From: Cryptomeria japonica
Taxonomy: Eukaryota; Streptophyta; Pinopsida; Cupressales; Cupressaceae
Assembly: GCF_030272615.1 (NCBI RefSeq)
Contig: NW_026728908.1
Location: forward strand, 184,001-248,000
Length of the DNA: 64,000 nucleotides
Direction: 5' to 3'
Below are positions 23,248 through 35,110 of this stretch, in pieces. Within the stretch, counting starts at the first letter, position 1, and every line of letters begins with the position of its first letter. The position numbers were made by a program, and so were the translations under genes. A model generated the notes under the pieces. That model saw only the letters and a list, made by a program, of their open reading frames with translations. It did no database searches and had not been told where the DNA came from.

Positions 23248-23363
23248 CTATCAAAAAGCAAAACAAGTCCAATATCAGTTTCCACATAAAAACAAAGATA
23301 TCAAAATCAAAGTCACATCAAAAACATGAAACAATTTGCAAATCTAATCAAGTTCCACATCAT

Positions 23364-23610
23364 ATCATTCGATATCAACTTGTAACACAACTCAAATTTT
23401 CAAAAACCATATCAAAACTTGTAAAACAACTCAAGTCTCCACATCACATAAACTTGTAAAACAATTCAAGTTTCCCACCCATATCAGCTTGTAAAACAAC
23501 TCAAGTTTCCAACCCATATCAACTTGTAACACAACTCAAGTTCCACAATCATATCAGCTTGTAACACAAATCAGGCTCCACATATATTAACTTGAAGCAA
23601 TGCAAATCAA
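23364..23610 (+). repeat. Diverged ~45-bp tandem repeat in the antisense intron
   Basis: About six units share AACTTGTAAAACAACTCAAG followed by a variable CCA/CATATC segment. Confidence 0.65.
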
Positions 23611-23825
23611 ATCAAGTTTAGATCACAAAAACACATTAATATCTACATATTAACTTGAATATCCGCAAATAAAACCAAGTTATATCAGTACTCATATTGG
23701 ATGAACAATCAAAACCATGACAGTCGACACAGTAAATGGCAAAAACCCACCTCCCCAGGCAAAAATGACCTTATCCTATGTATTTTTCTACATTCGCAAA
23801 TCATCCTATCTTGTAAAACCTACTG

Positions 23826-24304
23826 CATGCACTAATTAAATTTGGCCACGCGCTAAACCATATCCACGCGCTACCCTGTTTTCTCCACGCGCTACCTTGT
23901 TTTCTCCACGTGCTATCCTATCTACCCTATGCGCTAAACTAACTCTACGTGCTACCCTTTTTTATCCATGTGCCAACTAATCTACCCTAAGCGTTAAACT
24001 TGATCCATGCGCTAACCTATCCCATGGCTACGCTACCTATTTAACCTTATGCACTAGGTCTAACCTACGCGCTACATCCCCCTGCCCATGCGGCCCCCTG
24101 TGGACCCTATGCACTAGGTTTACCCAATGCGCTACCCTTTTAACCCTAAGCGCTACCCTATGTCCCTCATGCACTAACCTAAGGCCATGCGCTAACCTAA
24201 AAACTTCATGCGCTACCCTAAATATTTTTGGATGCTACCCTAAATTACAAACCTCTGCGCTACGAAATTTTTCGTATGCGCTAAACTAAGACACCTATGC
24301 GCCA
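23826..24304 (-). repeat. TAGCGCAT motif array 3, inverted, in the antisense intron
   Basis: On the plus strand about 20 copies of ATGCGCTA and variants (ACGCGCTA, ATGCACTA, ATGCGCCA) recur every 20-24 bp. On the minus strand they read TAGCGCAT, so relative to the antisense gene the orientation is the same as arrays 1 and 2 relative to gag. It lies about 90-570 bp after the splice donor. Confidence 0.85.
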
Positions 24305-24392
24305 AAACGTGAAAACCACATTTCAAAATTCAAAAACTGACCAAAAATGATCAAATTAAAAAATTAAAAAGGGGTCAAAAGGGTTGACTTAC

Positions 24393-24467
24393 TGGTGGTC
24401 CATACACGACAGGCCTCTGATACCTCCGAACGTGCTCGAATCGATGCGTAGAATAAGGAATAGGCAT
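24393..24467 (-). CDS. Antisense PMD gene, exon 1 (25 codons)
   Basis: The ATG at 24467 begins MPIPYSTHRFEHVRRYQRP; the exon is exactly 75 nt and ends in front of GTAAGT. Without splicing the frame ends five codons later. A TATA box lies about 75 bp upstream of the ATG. Splicing to 23247 keeps the frame and enters sequence leading directly into the PMD. The short, basic first exon has no recognised function. PMD proteins of the host act in the nucleus in gene and transposon silencing; whether the transposon copy antagonises that is unknown. Confidence 0.65.
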
Positions 24468-24539
24468 TTTGTCTTCTCTCCAAAAGTCTCTTTCTCCAAG
24501 GTCAACAAGCACAAATGAGACAAAACAATGCACTTTTTC

Positions 24540-24548
24540 CCTTTTATA
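24540..24548 (-). promoter_or_regulatory. TATA box of the antisense PMD gene
   Basis: On the minus strand TATAAAAGG lies 73-81 bp before the ATG, predicting a start near 24510 and a leader of about 45 nt. It is outside the 3' LTR, so the antisense gene has its own promoter. Confidence 0.6.
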
Positions 24549-24855
24549 GGGTAAAATAAAATTAGGGTTAGGGAAATGAGCATGAAATTTGCTCGCGGTC
24601 TCCCTCATACCCTCGCACGCATCCATTATCAGGAGATGAATCAATTTAAACATTCCACCTAGCCAAAATTTTGAACAACAAATACAATTATCAAATCAAA
24701 TCAAATTTTCCAAAATTTTGATTCATCTCCCAAGGGGGCATTATCACCATCATTATCAAATCTGGGGCACGACATGAAAATCCATAAAGGCAACATTGAT
24801 CATAAAATCGCAACGACACATCATTTTCTTTGAAATAACATGTGCACACACGTCA

Positions 24856-24873
24856 CTTCAAAGAGGGGCAAAA
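24856..24873 (+). promoter_or_regulatory. Polypurine tract of element C
   Basis: AAAGAGGGGCAAAA directly abuts the TG of the 3' LTR. It is the expected primer for plus-strand DNA synthesis. Confidence 0.7.
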
Positions 24874-26341
24874 TGTAGACGTATAAAAATGACCATATTC
24901 CTAAATAAATATTTTATGTTCATTTCTCTATTTAATTAAATCCAATTTAATTAAATTACCTGCATTCCTCTATTTAATTTAAGTAAATTACTCAATTAAA
25001 TTCACTATACCTCTTTTTCCATTTAATAGAATAAATTCATTTTATTCAATTAAAGCCCCTATCCACTTTTTAATTAAATTCAAATTTAATTAAAATGGTT
25101 ATCCTAAATTGAATAAATCTAATTTATTTAATTGCAACCAAATTGAATTAAATTCAATTAAAACCCGTTATCCCTTCATCCACTTGCAAAATCCTACATC
25201 TCCCACTTGCATCCTAACCCTCTTCTTGATTTCTTCTAGAATCCATCTAATCCTAATCAATTAACCCAAACCCATTCATTATCCCCTTTCCCTAAATTTG
25301 AGGAGGTCACTTCTCAAATTTGGAGTAAAGTCTTCTAAAAAAATTAAAGCCTTTATCCATTCAACAAGCTAACTTGTTGAATACCCCCAAATTTGGAAGG
25401 ACTCTTACAAATTTGCCCCCAAAGTCTTCATAACCATTAATGGATAACTCAACCCTCTAACATGGTTATATAATTTCCCTAAACTCAACCTCCATGTAAC
25501 CCAAGGGTCTCATCAAGCATTTATTGCTTTGACCATGGTTATCCTTAATCCTTTGCACAAGAATTTATCCTTTGGATAAAAGCTTTATCCAATGGGTAAT
25601 CTTAACTTAACCTTAACCCTTAACCCCTAGGGTAACCATGAGGTCTTCTCAAGCATTTAATGCTTCTTACATCTCCTCTCAACCAACAATAAGTTGACAA
25701 TTGTCACCATTTCATTGGTGCCAATTGTAAACATGGATTCCCAGCTTTCAAACTTAGCCCTTGATTAACTCTTTCAATCCTGACCATCCATTGCCCTATT
25801 TTTGCTATAAATAGAGCTCTCATTCCTCCATTTTCATAGATCCAAGTCTTTAGCATCACACCTATACTAAAATCCATCCAAGTTTTAATATATCATTTGT
25901 GCTCATCATTTAGCCTCTCTTTTCAATAGGAATTAATCTAAATATGCATGTTTAGAGTATTTTCTTTATCATTTAGCTTAATCATAGACTAGTGTATCAT
26001 GCTAGGATAATCTTGCTACTAATCTTGTCATCCTATAAATAGTTTATTGCATTTATAGGATCATGCATAGCTTAGGATGCATTTCATCTTAAAATCAAAC
26101 AAAGCATCCCTCGTTCTTGCATTTGTCATCCCTAAACCACGTTGCTCAGTGATCTGAGAGCAAAGACATTGGTTTGAGGGATCTTGTGAGATAGAGAACC
26201 ATGGAACCAACCTTGGGAAGCTAAGCCATACTTCATGACTCCATAGCTTGCACCAAGAAGTCCTGTGGGTGTGTGAGCAAGGCTCCCTAGAACTCCATTT
26301 TTCACATTTCAATTTCTATCGACCCGCTTTTCCCGCATACA
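24874..26341 (+). repeat. 3' LTR of element C
   Basis: It starts TGTAGACGTATAAAAATG, ends CCCGCATACA, and is followed by ATACC, matching the five bases before the 5' LTR. TATA box at 25806-25813. It aligns with 6443-7909 over its whole length with few differences. Confidence 0.9.
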
Positions 26342-26346
26342 ATACC

Positions 26347-26640
26347 CACTTTGTTCCAATTACGTTTTTATTTGTCAGTTTGTGTACAAGTTCCCATGTC
26401 TATTTTTTCTCAATATGGTCTAGTTATTCTCTCATTGGCTTCATCCAATTTTGATCATTGCAAGCTTCTTCCACTGAATTCAGTTCAGTCTCAAAAAGTA
26501 AACATAACAAAACTTGTTCTTGAGTTGCCTTACTACTTGTAATAATTTATCTATTCTTGTTTCCAATAATCTAATCCTCAAAGTGATTCCTCTATACATA
26601 CCTCAAGGATTTTTTTGTGGTTGCCAGAGCATCCTACGTT
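26347..26640 (-). pseudogene. RT N-terminus of copia element B
   Basis: On the minus strand the last codons before insertion C read KNVIGTKWV, the conserved start of copia RT, and the partner sequence continues at 6442. Upstream, the WxxAMxxE/LVPRPK region is weak and full of stops. The ATACC duplication from insertion C lies within the Trp-Val-Phe codons. Confidence 0.65.
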
Positions 26641-27760
26641 TCATTTACCTTTTCTTCTTCTTTGTTTTCTTCTTCCCTTGTTCTATCAAAGGACTCATCT
26701 GATTCATATCTTGCTAATTTATCAATCTTTAGAGATTCTTCATCAACCTTCACATTTGCACTTTCAACAATTTTGTTTAGTCTTTTTTTGTAACACTGGT
26801 ATGTCTTCCTCCTTGTAGAGTATCCTTGGAATATGCCTTCATCTGGTCTGCTATCAAATTTTCCAAGATTATCCTCATCTCTCCAGATATAACATGTACT
26901 TCCAAATACCCTGAAATACTTCACTATCGAAATCCTTCCATGTCATAGTTCATATGATGTCTTCCCATATATTTTCCAAAATAAAATTCTATTAAGGGTG
27001 TATATAGTTGTATGTATAGCTTCTCTCCAATAAACCTTTGGTATCCCTACTCCTTTGAGCAACATTTTGGTTTCCTCTTATATAGTTCTGTTCAGTCTTT
27101 CCAATACACCATTCTGATGTGGTGTCCTCGGAGCAGATAATTGTCTTCTAATTCCATGTTTCTCACAAAAATTGTTAAACTCATCAAAAATAAATTCTCC
27201 TCCTTTGTCAAATCTTAAACACTTAATTATTCTATCAACCTCATTCTCAAATCTTGCCTTGAATATCTTGAATTTTTCTAATACTTCTGATTTCTCTTTT
27301 AAAAAACTAACCCATATCATTCTAGAATAATCATCAATTAAGAGCATGAAATATTTCTCACCTTGTATACTCCTTGTTCTGGTAGGACCACATAAGTCTG
27401 TGTGCACCAAATCCAATAGTCTAGAGATTGATCCTTTCCTCTAAATGTTCCTTTTGTATGCTTTACCTCTTTACATTCCTTGCAAATATTGTTATCCAAT
27501 TTGGTCAACCTTGGTAAATCTCTTATTGCACTTATTGAACTGATCTTTACCAAATTGTCAAAATTGATATGACATAGCCTCCTATGCCAGAGCCAGCTAT
27601 CAATGAAATGAGATAACAAACAATGTATTGTAGCTCCTTCTAGCAAATGAATGTTTCCATTAGTAATTTTCCCTACTACAATAATAGTTTCAGATCTCAC
27701 AACCACCATCCTGAAACACAACATTATAAAAATTTTCGCACATTTGTCCAACACTTGGGA
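26634..27760 (-). pseudogene. Integrase and GAG-pre-integrase of copia element B
   Basis: 27754-27338 holds the GAG-pre-integrase zinc finger (SWLWHRRLCHINFDNLVKIS, then CKECK). 27416-27078 holds the core: HTDLCGP with the first Asp, CLRFDKGGEF with the second, and HQNGVLERLNR with the Glu. 26924-26634 gives the end of the core with KYFRVFGSTCYIWRDEDNLG. All three catalytic acids remain, though RSDNGG is changed to RFDKGG and frameshifts separate the parts. Confidence 0.8.
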
Positions 27761-27835
27761 GATTATGATGCAAACCCTTCACATAGTAAACATTGTCAGT
27801 ATTATGCTTTCCATAAAAGGTAATAGAGCCAGTTC

Positions 27836-28822
27836 CTACAATTTATCATCTCCAAACCTAGTAGAACCTCCATCATATTTCTCAAGTTTTACAAACTTAC
27901 TCTTATCAATGGTCATATGATTTGAACATCCACTATCAATCAACCATTCATTTCTTTTTCTTCTAGCATGTAAATCAGTAGCAATAATTTTAACAGACTC
28001 AAAGGATAATATGTTAGAAATATTAGTTTTAGGTACATCCTTTTCTACCAAAAACAAACAGTCACCTTCATCATAGTCTGATGCATCATTTGAAATACCA
28101 ACATCATCTTTAACATAATAGATTGTCTTATTAAACTTTTCTTTACCTTCTCTAAATTTTCGTCTTGTTCCTTTTTCCAGACATCTAGTAGCCAAGTGAC
28201 CAATCTTTCCACATCTAAAACATTTGAGAGGTAACACACCTTTATATTTATCAGTGCCTTTCTTCAACTTCCTCACAAAATTTGCTTCCATCTCATCCGA
28301 GTTGAACTATCATCTGGGTCTGCCTCAATAGCTTTAAAGGTTGTCCTAGATTTAGATTTGTCTTTTCAAAACTTCCACATCTCAAATGTGGTCAGAGAGC
28401 CAAATAGTTGTTCCCCAGTGAACTTCTTTGGATCATCAATAGCAGAGATCTTATCATTATAGCTTTGCAGTAAGGTCATCAACATCTTCTTCATTATGTC
28501 TTCATTATTTAAGGTGCCACCAAGTTCTCTGATTTCATTTACTACACTATCAACCCTCTAAAAGTAACTTGTTATATCCTCTCCTTCTTCCATTCTCAAG
28601 TTCTCATATCTACACTTAGCAATCAGATTCTTTGATAATTTAACTGTCATTTCCTTCATAGATTTCCCTTAGCTTTTCCCAAATTTTATGAGCAATATTT
28701 AGTGAAATAATCTGTGTTAATTCAGTTTTCAAATGATAAAGCACTAAAGATGGCATACCTTAATTTTTCATTCTTGGTCTCTACTGATTTCCAAGTGTTG
28801 TAGCCCAAGGAGATCAAGTAAC
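27836..28822 (-). pseudogene. gag C-terminus, zinc knuckle and protease of copia element B
   Basis: 28822 leftward begins with gag (SLGYNTWKSVETKNEKLRYA), directly after the duplication GTAAC of insertion D. Several stops lie in 28700-28300. 28291-27836 is open and contains KCFRCGKIGHLATRC, an intact CCHC knuckle, and WLIDSGCSNHMTIDKSKF, the copia protease active site with Asp. Cys-Ser-Asn-His replaces the more common Cys-Ser-His-His. Confidence 0.75.
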
Positions 28823-31800
28823 TGTTACCTAATTTTGTTTCCATCTCAATCAGATAGAGCTGGAGTAGCATTTACATTGAGAAAATAAAGGTACATATTT
28901 GATTATTCTAAGTGTTCACAAAAGAAAGAGATGTCATCAAATGAATAATGGATTCAATAGAAATAGCAAAGCCTTGCACAATGATAGGCACACAGTCAAT
29001 ACACAAAGTTATCTGACCAAAAAGCTACAATCATCCCTCCAAAGCCCCAAAGAGTACATATCATGCACAACCCATAAAATACAATCATATGACATAACAT
29101 AGTTGCAAGAAAATGGCCCAAGACTTTGAGCAACAATCAGTATACAATGAAAGATCACTGTCAAAGGTAGGTCACATAGGTAAGAATAGAGACTTAGACC
29201 AAAATGGCGTAAGGTCTTTGATGCAATCATCAAAAGAAGGCTTAAACACAAAGGTCGCAAATAACACAGTCATAGCCATTACTGCAACAAGGTCTTGTAA
29301 CAATCACTATCAAATATAGTAGTAAATCACAATCACTCATGAAGCTAGACAATGAGCAACAAGTATGGTAGATTTTCATTATCATGAGATAACACTCCTA
29401 TGAATATTGACAAAGATCCTTTCTTGAGAAATATAACATGACAAAGGCATTAAAGATAGTGAAAAGAGACAGAGCTTCATAGAGCCATGATTAGGAATTC
29501 ACAAAGAAATACTAATCCATAATTTGAAAATGCTCTATTTACTATCAAAAGGGGACTATCTTTGACTCTTTGTTTGACATTCATACTAGTTGAAAATCAT
29601 ACATAATAGTCTTCTCGTCTTCCAAGTTAGTATTACAAAGATTTCCTTATTTTCAAAGAGTAAACGCAACCTTAGATAATGATTGGAGTGATGTTTGAAA
29701 GTCTACTTAGAAGCAATATTATAGTCCAAAAAGATACCATTACCCTAGTAATTGTGCAGAAGCTGAGAGCTACAACAAAATGACAATATGCAGTTCATTA
29801 TGGCAATTAAAGAGAGTATGTTGATGAAATAACAATCCAAACTCTTTGTTAACAGTCATATGTATAAGAAGAAGTCATAATTACAAGGGCACATTTCAAA
29901 GTTTGAAGGATTCTTGATAAAGGTATATTGTAGAATACAGTTATCCAAATTGAGAGATAGTCATGCCTCAGTTATTAATGAACAAGGATAGTCATAGTGT
30001 AGCAGCCAAGATAAGGGTTTCAATAATAGTGAGTACAAGTTACAGAGGCAATGACATCTTTAGATTAGTAGTGAAAACCCGAGACAATGACAGTCATTAA
30101 GGAAAGCATTTATTTGATTGTTGACATCAAAATCCAATTCCAAATAGTTCCAACACCAATACCTATCAAAATTTAGTCTTCAACACAACATACATAGTGA
30201 CAAGCTGCATTGAGCTATATTGGAAAAGATTATTTGGTGTCTAAACTCGTAGAAGAGTTTTTAAAGGAATTAAATGCCTATAGGAGATTGTCAAAAAGAT
30301 AAGATAGTCCTAGGAGGAATCACAATCAAAAGAGAGGTTTGGACATCCATGAATTCATAAGAGACTATGATGCTTGAGCACTGAACAATGTCAGTAATAG
30401 ATTTTTTCCCATTGAATAACCACTATCAAGTAAAGAGTAGACTTAGAGCAACAAAATGTAGTAACTACACTTCATATACAGAGAAAAGAGCAGTCAATAT
30501 TCAATGGGAAAGGTCCTAAGGGACTATCATGATACAGTAAGCTTCATCTTACAAGATGAACTCAATCTATGCTCAGAGCCATTAAAAATAGAAGATCGAG
30601 ATAAACAAGGAGGTCGTCATCCAAATGCAAGGGCACAATAACCATCAAATTTGATAGAGGTGTAGTCACATCTTGATTCATAACAGTAGAAAAGTTGTAG
30701 GGTTTACAATAACTTACAAAATTGCAAACCTTAGAGCAGAGTTTGCAGCCTCAAGAAGATAGCTCAAGAACAATTAAAGCAGTCCAAATCACAATCCACA
30801 TGATATGAAGGGTACATATAAAGATGAATACAATGATCTTCAAGAGGCTTTAAAGAGAAACATCTTTAAAGGATTGAGATCATATTGATAGCAGTCTGTG
30901 AGTATTCAAAAGGCAATGATATCTCCCTATAAAATATCAGAGCAAAATTGATTCAGATGAAAAAAAAAGATAATGTCTTAAAAGAGAGAAGGAAAATAAG
31001 TATCTGAGTTAAAGAGAGATACCACAAAGTCATTATCCATGAGCCATTACATCGATAAAATACATGAAGGTCTGCTACACCACAGGTGAGAGTGGTATGA
31101 GCACAAAAAATGATTAAAGCACAATGAAAATAAGGTACAGTGGAAGTCACGTCTCAATTTGATAGTGAATCGTAGCGAGCATACATGTAAATGAACAAGA
31201 GAACCTGTGCAAAATCTATAGTAAAATCTCCTCAGAAACTTCCATCCAAACCCTCACGATAGCACTAGAAAAGAAAGAGAGAAATAACAATGCAAAATGA
31301 AATGAATGATACGACTTTGTGTTTAGGGTTAGCTCTTTACCCTAAAGTGTTGATAGCACTTAGGCATTTTTTTTTGCCTATGATATAAAAAAATTATCGC
31401 ATTTAAAATAATTCCCTTTAAAAATGCAATGTTATAATATGATTTATGAATTCGCATTGGACCTTTATTGTAAATGTGTATAAGTGATGTTTTATCACTT
31501 AGGTGCATATATATGGAAGTCTTTGATGATATCAATTTGATGAAGTGATTATGTTTATTAATCACTTATATTCAATATTTTATTTTGACTCCTATGTTTA
31601 TTGTCAAATATAATAAGAGGAATACTCATTAAAGTGATAAGTATAAAGCACTTTATTGAATATTTCCTTATTTATGTTTATTTTATTAGTCAAGGGAGGG
31701 TTTTGAAAACTTTATGAGTTTGAGGAAATAAGGGGAGTTGCTAAACATTTTGAAGGAATATAGGGTTGTTTTGAGTCAATTTAGGGGAAGTTGGAGAGCT

Positions 31801-32661
31801 TTTATGGTTTGACATGGTCAAAGTTGACCTTTTCAACACTTTGGAGCTCTTTTGAGAAGATTCAGTTGCTATATTTTTGGCTTTTTGGAGACATCCAACC
31901 CAAGTTGGTTTCTAGGTCCTTTTTTGAGGGATTTTTGTTGGGAGGTTTTGATATAAAAACCTCTTGTTGTTTTAGTTGGAAGAGAGTTATTTTTATGCTC
32001 TTTATCCATCTTGTGACTTTTGCAGTCCTTGAGAGAAGAAGATTACATACTTTGTAGCTCATATTGACATGTATACTAGTTTATGCCTTTGAGATTAATG
32101 AAGATAAGCATTTTTACCTTCTCAATTTTTTGTTTAATTGTGTGCATTTGTTTGATTGATGTAACTACTTGTGAAATTATCTAAATCCTTGCGGTTATGT
32201 CTCATTCTAGCACCTTTTGCAGAATAATATGTATGTTATAGGTTGTAGGTTGTGTTGATATGCCAATATTGTCTAGTTGTGAGAAGTATCTTTCTACTTT
32301 TAGGAATATTAGCATCAAAGCCTTCTTATGAAATATTTATGCAAGAAACATATATAATTGAGTTATGTTTGTTAGCTTCATCATTGATTGAACTGTGTGT
32401 GTAGGTTGTTATACAGGTCCTAGTTAGTGTTTTGGTGCATCACCTTTATCGAGTTTTTCTAGTTTTTGTTTCTGTTTCTTTCTATCCCTTTTCCTCTGCA
32501 AATCAATAGTGTAGTTTAGTTTGGGTGAGTGCAAATTAGGAAGCCGGCCTTCTTCGAAGGTTCTTTCCAATATAGGTGACCCACGAACCTGGAAAGATCC
32601 CATGTTTCTTCAAAGTGGTAAGTTCTGCAACTTAGCAAGGGTAAAATTTTGAGTGACAACA
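28823..32661 (+). repeat. Element D: probable 3.84-kb solo LTR
   Basis: It begins TGTTACC and ends GAGTGACAACA, is flanked by GTAAC (28818-28822) and ATAAC (32662-32666), and interrupts the gag codons of B. No coding domain, PBS or internal repeat of its own ends is seen, so a solo LTR fits best. A TATA box (TATAAAA, 31952-31958) near the right end gives U3 of about 3.1 kb and R-U5 of about 0.7 kb in plus orientation. The family is unknown; LTRs of this length occur in Athila- and Grande-like gypsy elements. Confidence 0.65.
31952..31958 (+). promoter_or_regulatory. TATA box of solo LTR D
   Basis: TATAAAA lies 0.7 kb before the LTR end, as in LTR promoters. Confidence 0.4.
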
Positions 32662-32706
32662 ATAACCTCTCATATGCACTTTCCAAAAGCCATAGTCAAA
32701 TCCCTT
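32662..32706 (-). pseudogene. gag fragment of copia element B between insertions D and A
   Basis: On the minus strand it encodes FDYGFWKVHMR, the F/Y-x-x-W-K-x-x-M helix near the start of copia gag. It is bounded by the target duplications of A (right) and D (left). Only about 45 bp of B survive here, but they join the two flanking B pieces in the right order. Confidence 0.7.
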
Positions 32707-34265
32707 TGTTAGTTAAATGAGAGGGGGGGGTGAATCAGATAGACTCACAATCCAATGTTCTAATCAGATTCAACCTTGATAGAACTTACTTGACATGCAA
32801 CTATGACTGTAAATCATTCAAACTCATAAACTGATAAACTTGAAACATCAAAACACATTTAACACAGATTTAATGTGGAAACCCAAATAGGGAAAAACCA
32901 TTGTGGGATTTTGGACCCACAAAGAAAATATACTCTTCTAGAGTATGCTTGGTTAAAAGCCAATCTTGTTAAAGATTACATAAACACATTGCTATATGTG
33001 ACCCGGTCAAGGGATTTCCCTCAGATCTATCATAATCTTGCACTTTGTTAGAAGTGACCTTGTCAAAAGGATTTCAAACACTCAATTAGAATGTTACCTT
33101 GCTAGAGGATTTACAAATAAGACTGTTAGGTCCACTCGATTAAGAGATTTCCTGTCACTTACGAAAATAAATAACAGTAATAAAATATATCTGCAACTTC
33201 ACATCTGAAATGTTATGGCAGACTCTATGTGCTCAAAATAATCTTATCATTAGACTTATCTTCCTCCTTGCTGGGCTTATCACTCTATTCTTCAATCAGA
33301 TCTTCAATCTTTTGTACTATGTAATCACTTCAACAGCATCACTGTTCTTCTATTTGCTCGCATACATTGTTCATCAACTATTCTTTATTTATAAGCAATT
33401 CCTAACCGCTTAATCTCCTTAATCACATTTCCCATGATTAATCTTAGCCATCAGATCTTCAAACTTGACTAGGTTCATTGAATCCTTCAAACTGAAAAAC
33501 ATTTTATCTTGCCTTGAAACTTGTATTCCTTCCTTGGTACTTGTGCTCGGTTATGACCGTTCAATCTGTGTTGTAGATCTAACTCTTGAATTTTGATTGT
33601 CGTTGATCCTTAACAAACTTCTTACATGACATTCCAATCTTGTATAAATCTCCAGCTCATTGGCATCCTTCATTTAATAATGTATTTATTCATCCAATGC
33701 ATTCTGTTACTGCTTGGTTGATACTCGGTTAATTCTAAACTTTACTCAGTAGACATTATGTATTCATCTCGGTTACTGTCTCGGTAGCTTTGCTTGCTGA
33801 CGACGCTCGGTGACTTCTTTCTTCTTTAATCGACATCGATAACCTTGGAATTTACCGACTGGCTCCTTGCTCGATAAAATAGAATAGTATCAAACCTTTA
33901 CTCATTCTATTACATGAAATCTTTTCTCCTTCTTATTCAGTCTTTGAATACACATTTATAGGTATCAAAACAATCAAAATAACATAATCTCATCACTCTC
34001 TAACTCAGTAATAGTTGCCCATTGAATAACTTATTACTCCCCTTCATTTTCACATTCTTTCAATGTCACTTACAAACATCTTTATACTCATCAAAACATA
34101 CTCTTTAAGATATGGCAACATCATACTGAATCAAAAAATCAATTGCTTGACATCAATGACAAAATAATATCATTAAGACAATAATCATCCTTTGTCAATT
34201 ATATCATTAATCTCCAACAACCTTCTCAATATCATCATGCCAACAAACTTAATGTAATGCCAACA
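32707..34265 (-). repeat. 3' LTR of copia element A
   Basis: On the plus strand it runs from TGTTAGTTAAATGAG to GTAATGCCAACA. It carries the GGGGTGAATCA motif just inside its left end. It pairs with 38875-40419. Confidence 0.9.
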
Positions 34266-34415
34266 ATCTCCCCCTTTGGCATTGATGGCAATACCAACTT
34301 GATTTATTCCAATTGATTTGAACTATTGTTATTCTTCTCCTATTATCCTTGAGCTGTAAACTTCTCCTGTAATCTTCTCCCCCTATCATTAGTCTTCTCC
34401 CCCTTTGACAACAAT
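34266..34415 (-). promoter_or_regulatory. Polypurine tract and extra PPT-like tracts of A
   Basis: On the minus strand AAAGGGGGAGAT at 34277-34266 abuts the LTR. Two further AGGGGGAGAA tracts lie near 34380 and 34398. Confidence 0.7.
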
Positions 34416-34635
34416 GCCAAAATTAAAATCGATCCATGATTACTTCCCCAGTGATGTAATTTCCTTGCTTGTTAAAACATATACAAATGTATCATCTCAG
34501 TTTCGGTCAGGGCATCTTGTCTTCATTCATTGTTTCCTGCACAACTTTAGGCAACCTCCTAAAGTGTGTAAATCAGCATCAACTCACAAATAGTATTCTG
34601 TAGAGTCATATAATTGATGCTTTCACCGAACTCTG

Positions 34636-35110
34636 TCAGTGAGTACTAGATAGGGGTAGGACCCCTAACTTACTTCTGATATACTCAAAAGTGTCCCTTG
34701 GCAATGGCTTTGTGAAGATGTCTGCTATTTGTTCCTTTGTGCTAACATATTCCAGCACAACTTTCTTTTCTTGAACTTCTTCTCTTAGATAATGATACTT
34801 TATAGAAATATGCTTTGTCTTAGAGTGCATTACCGAATTCTTTGAAATGTTAATAGCACTTGTATTATCACAAATATAGTTACTGGTTCAGTAACTGTCT
34901 CATTCATACCTTCCAACAGTTGTTTGATCCATGCTATATTGGTACAATTCAATGTTGCAGTGACATATTCAGCTTCAGCAGTTGACTGTGAAATGCATCC
35001 TTGTTTCTTGCTAAGCCAACTCACTAGTCTTTCTCCCAAAAAGAAAGCTCCACCGCTTGATCTTTTCTTGTCATCAATATTTCCTGCCCAATCAGCATTG
35101 GTATAGACTT
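34636..35110 (-). pseudogene. RNase H of copia element A
   Basis: 35039-34830 includes RLVSWLSKKQGCISQSTAEAEY, with the catalytic Glu. 34830-34636 includes HSKTKHISIKYHYLREEV and ends with the DIFTKPL...FEYIRSKLG tail. A frameshift near 34860 removes the C-D-N Asp motif from the open frame. The first Asp (D-A-N/D-W) lies near 35090, where the sequence reads through the Asn-Ala-Asp region on the minus strand. Confidence 0.75.

Larger units (their letters stand above)
23248..24392 (-). other. Intron of the antisense PMD gene
   Basis: On the minus strand the donor is CCA|GTAAGT (24392-24387) and the acceptor TGCTTTTTGATAG|GAG (ending at 23248), with a T-rich tract before it. Both exons join in phase 0. 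Length is 1145 bp. It contains the third TAGCGCAT array and six diverged copies of a CTTGTAAAACAACTCAAG-type unit. Confidence 0.7.
6443..26341 (+). mobile_element. Tat/Ogre-like Ty3/gypsy element C (19.9 kb)
   Basis: It has LTRs of 1467 and 1468 bp, TG...CA ends and a perfect 5-bp target duplication, ATACC, at 6438-6442 and 26342-26346. Order: 5' LTR, PBS-like site, 3-kb leader with TAGCGCAT arrays, gag, protease, G-patch-like region, solo-LTR insertion, RT, RNase H, second RNase H, integrase, non-coding spacer, antisense PMD gene, PPT, 3' LTR. The second RNase H between the first RNase H and integrase, the long leader and an extra antisense gene are hallmarks of the Tat lineage. By eye I counted about 15 differences in the first 750 aligned bases of the two LTRs, nearly all transitions, so insertion was fairly recent, although the proteins carry many stops. 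Confidence 0.9.

Noticed and set aside
28880-31340. Possible decayed coding region in the left part of D
   Set aside because: No frame beyond about 80 codons and no known motif; the TG...CA ends and duplication fit a solo LTR better.
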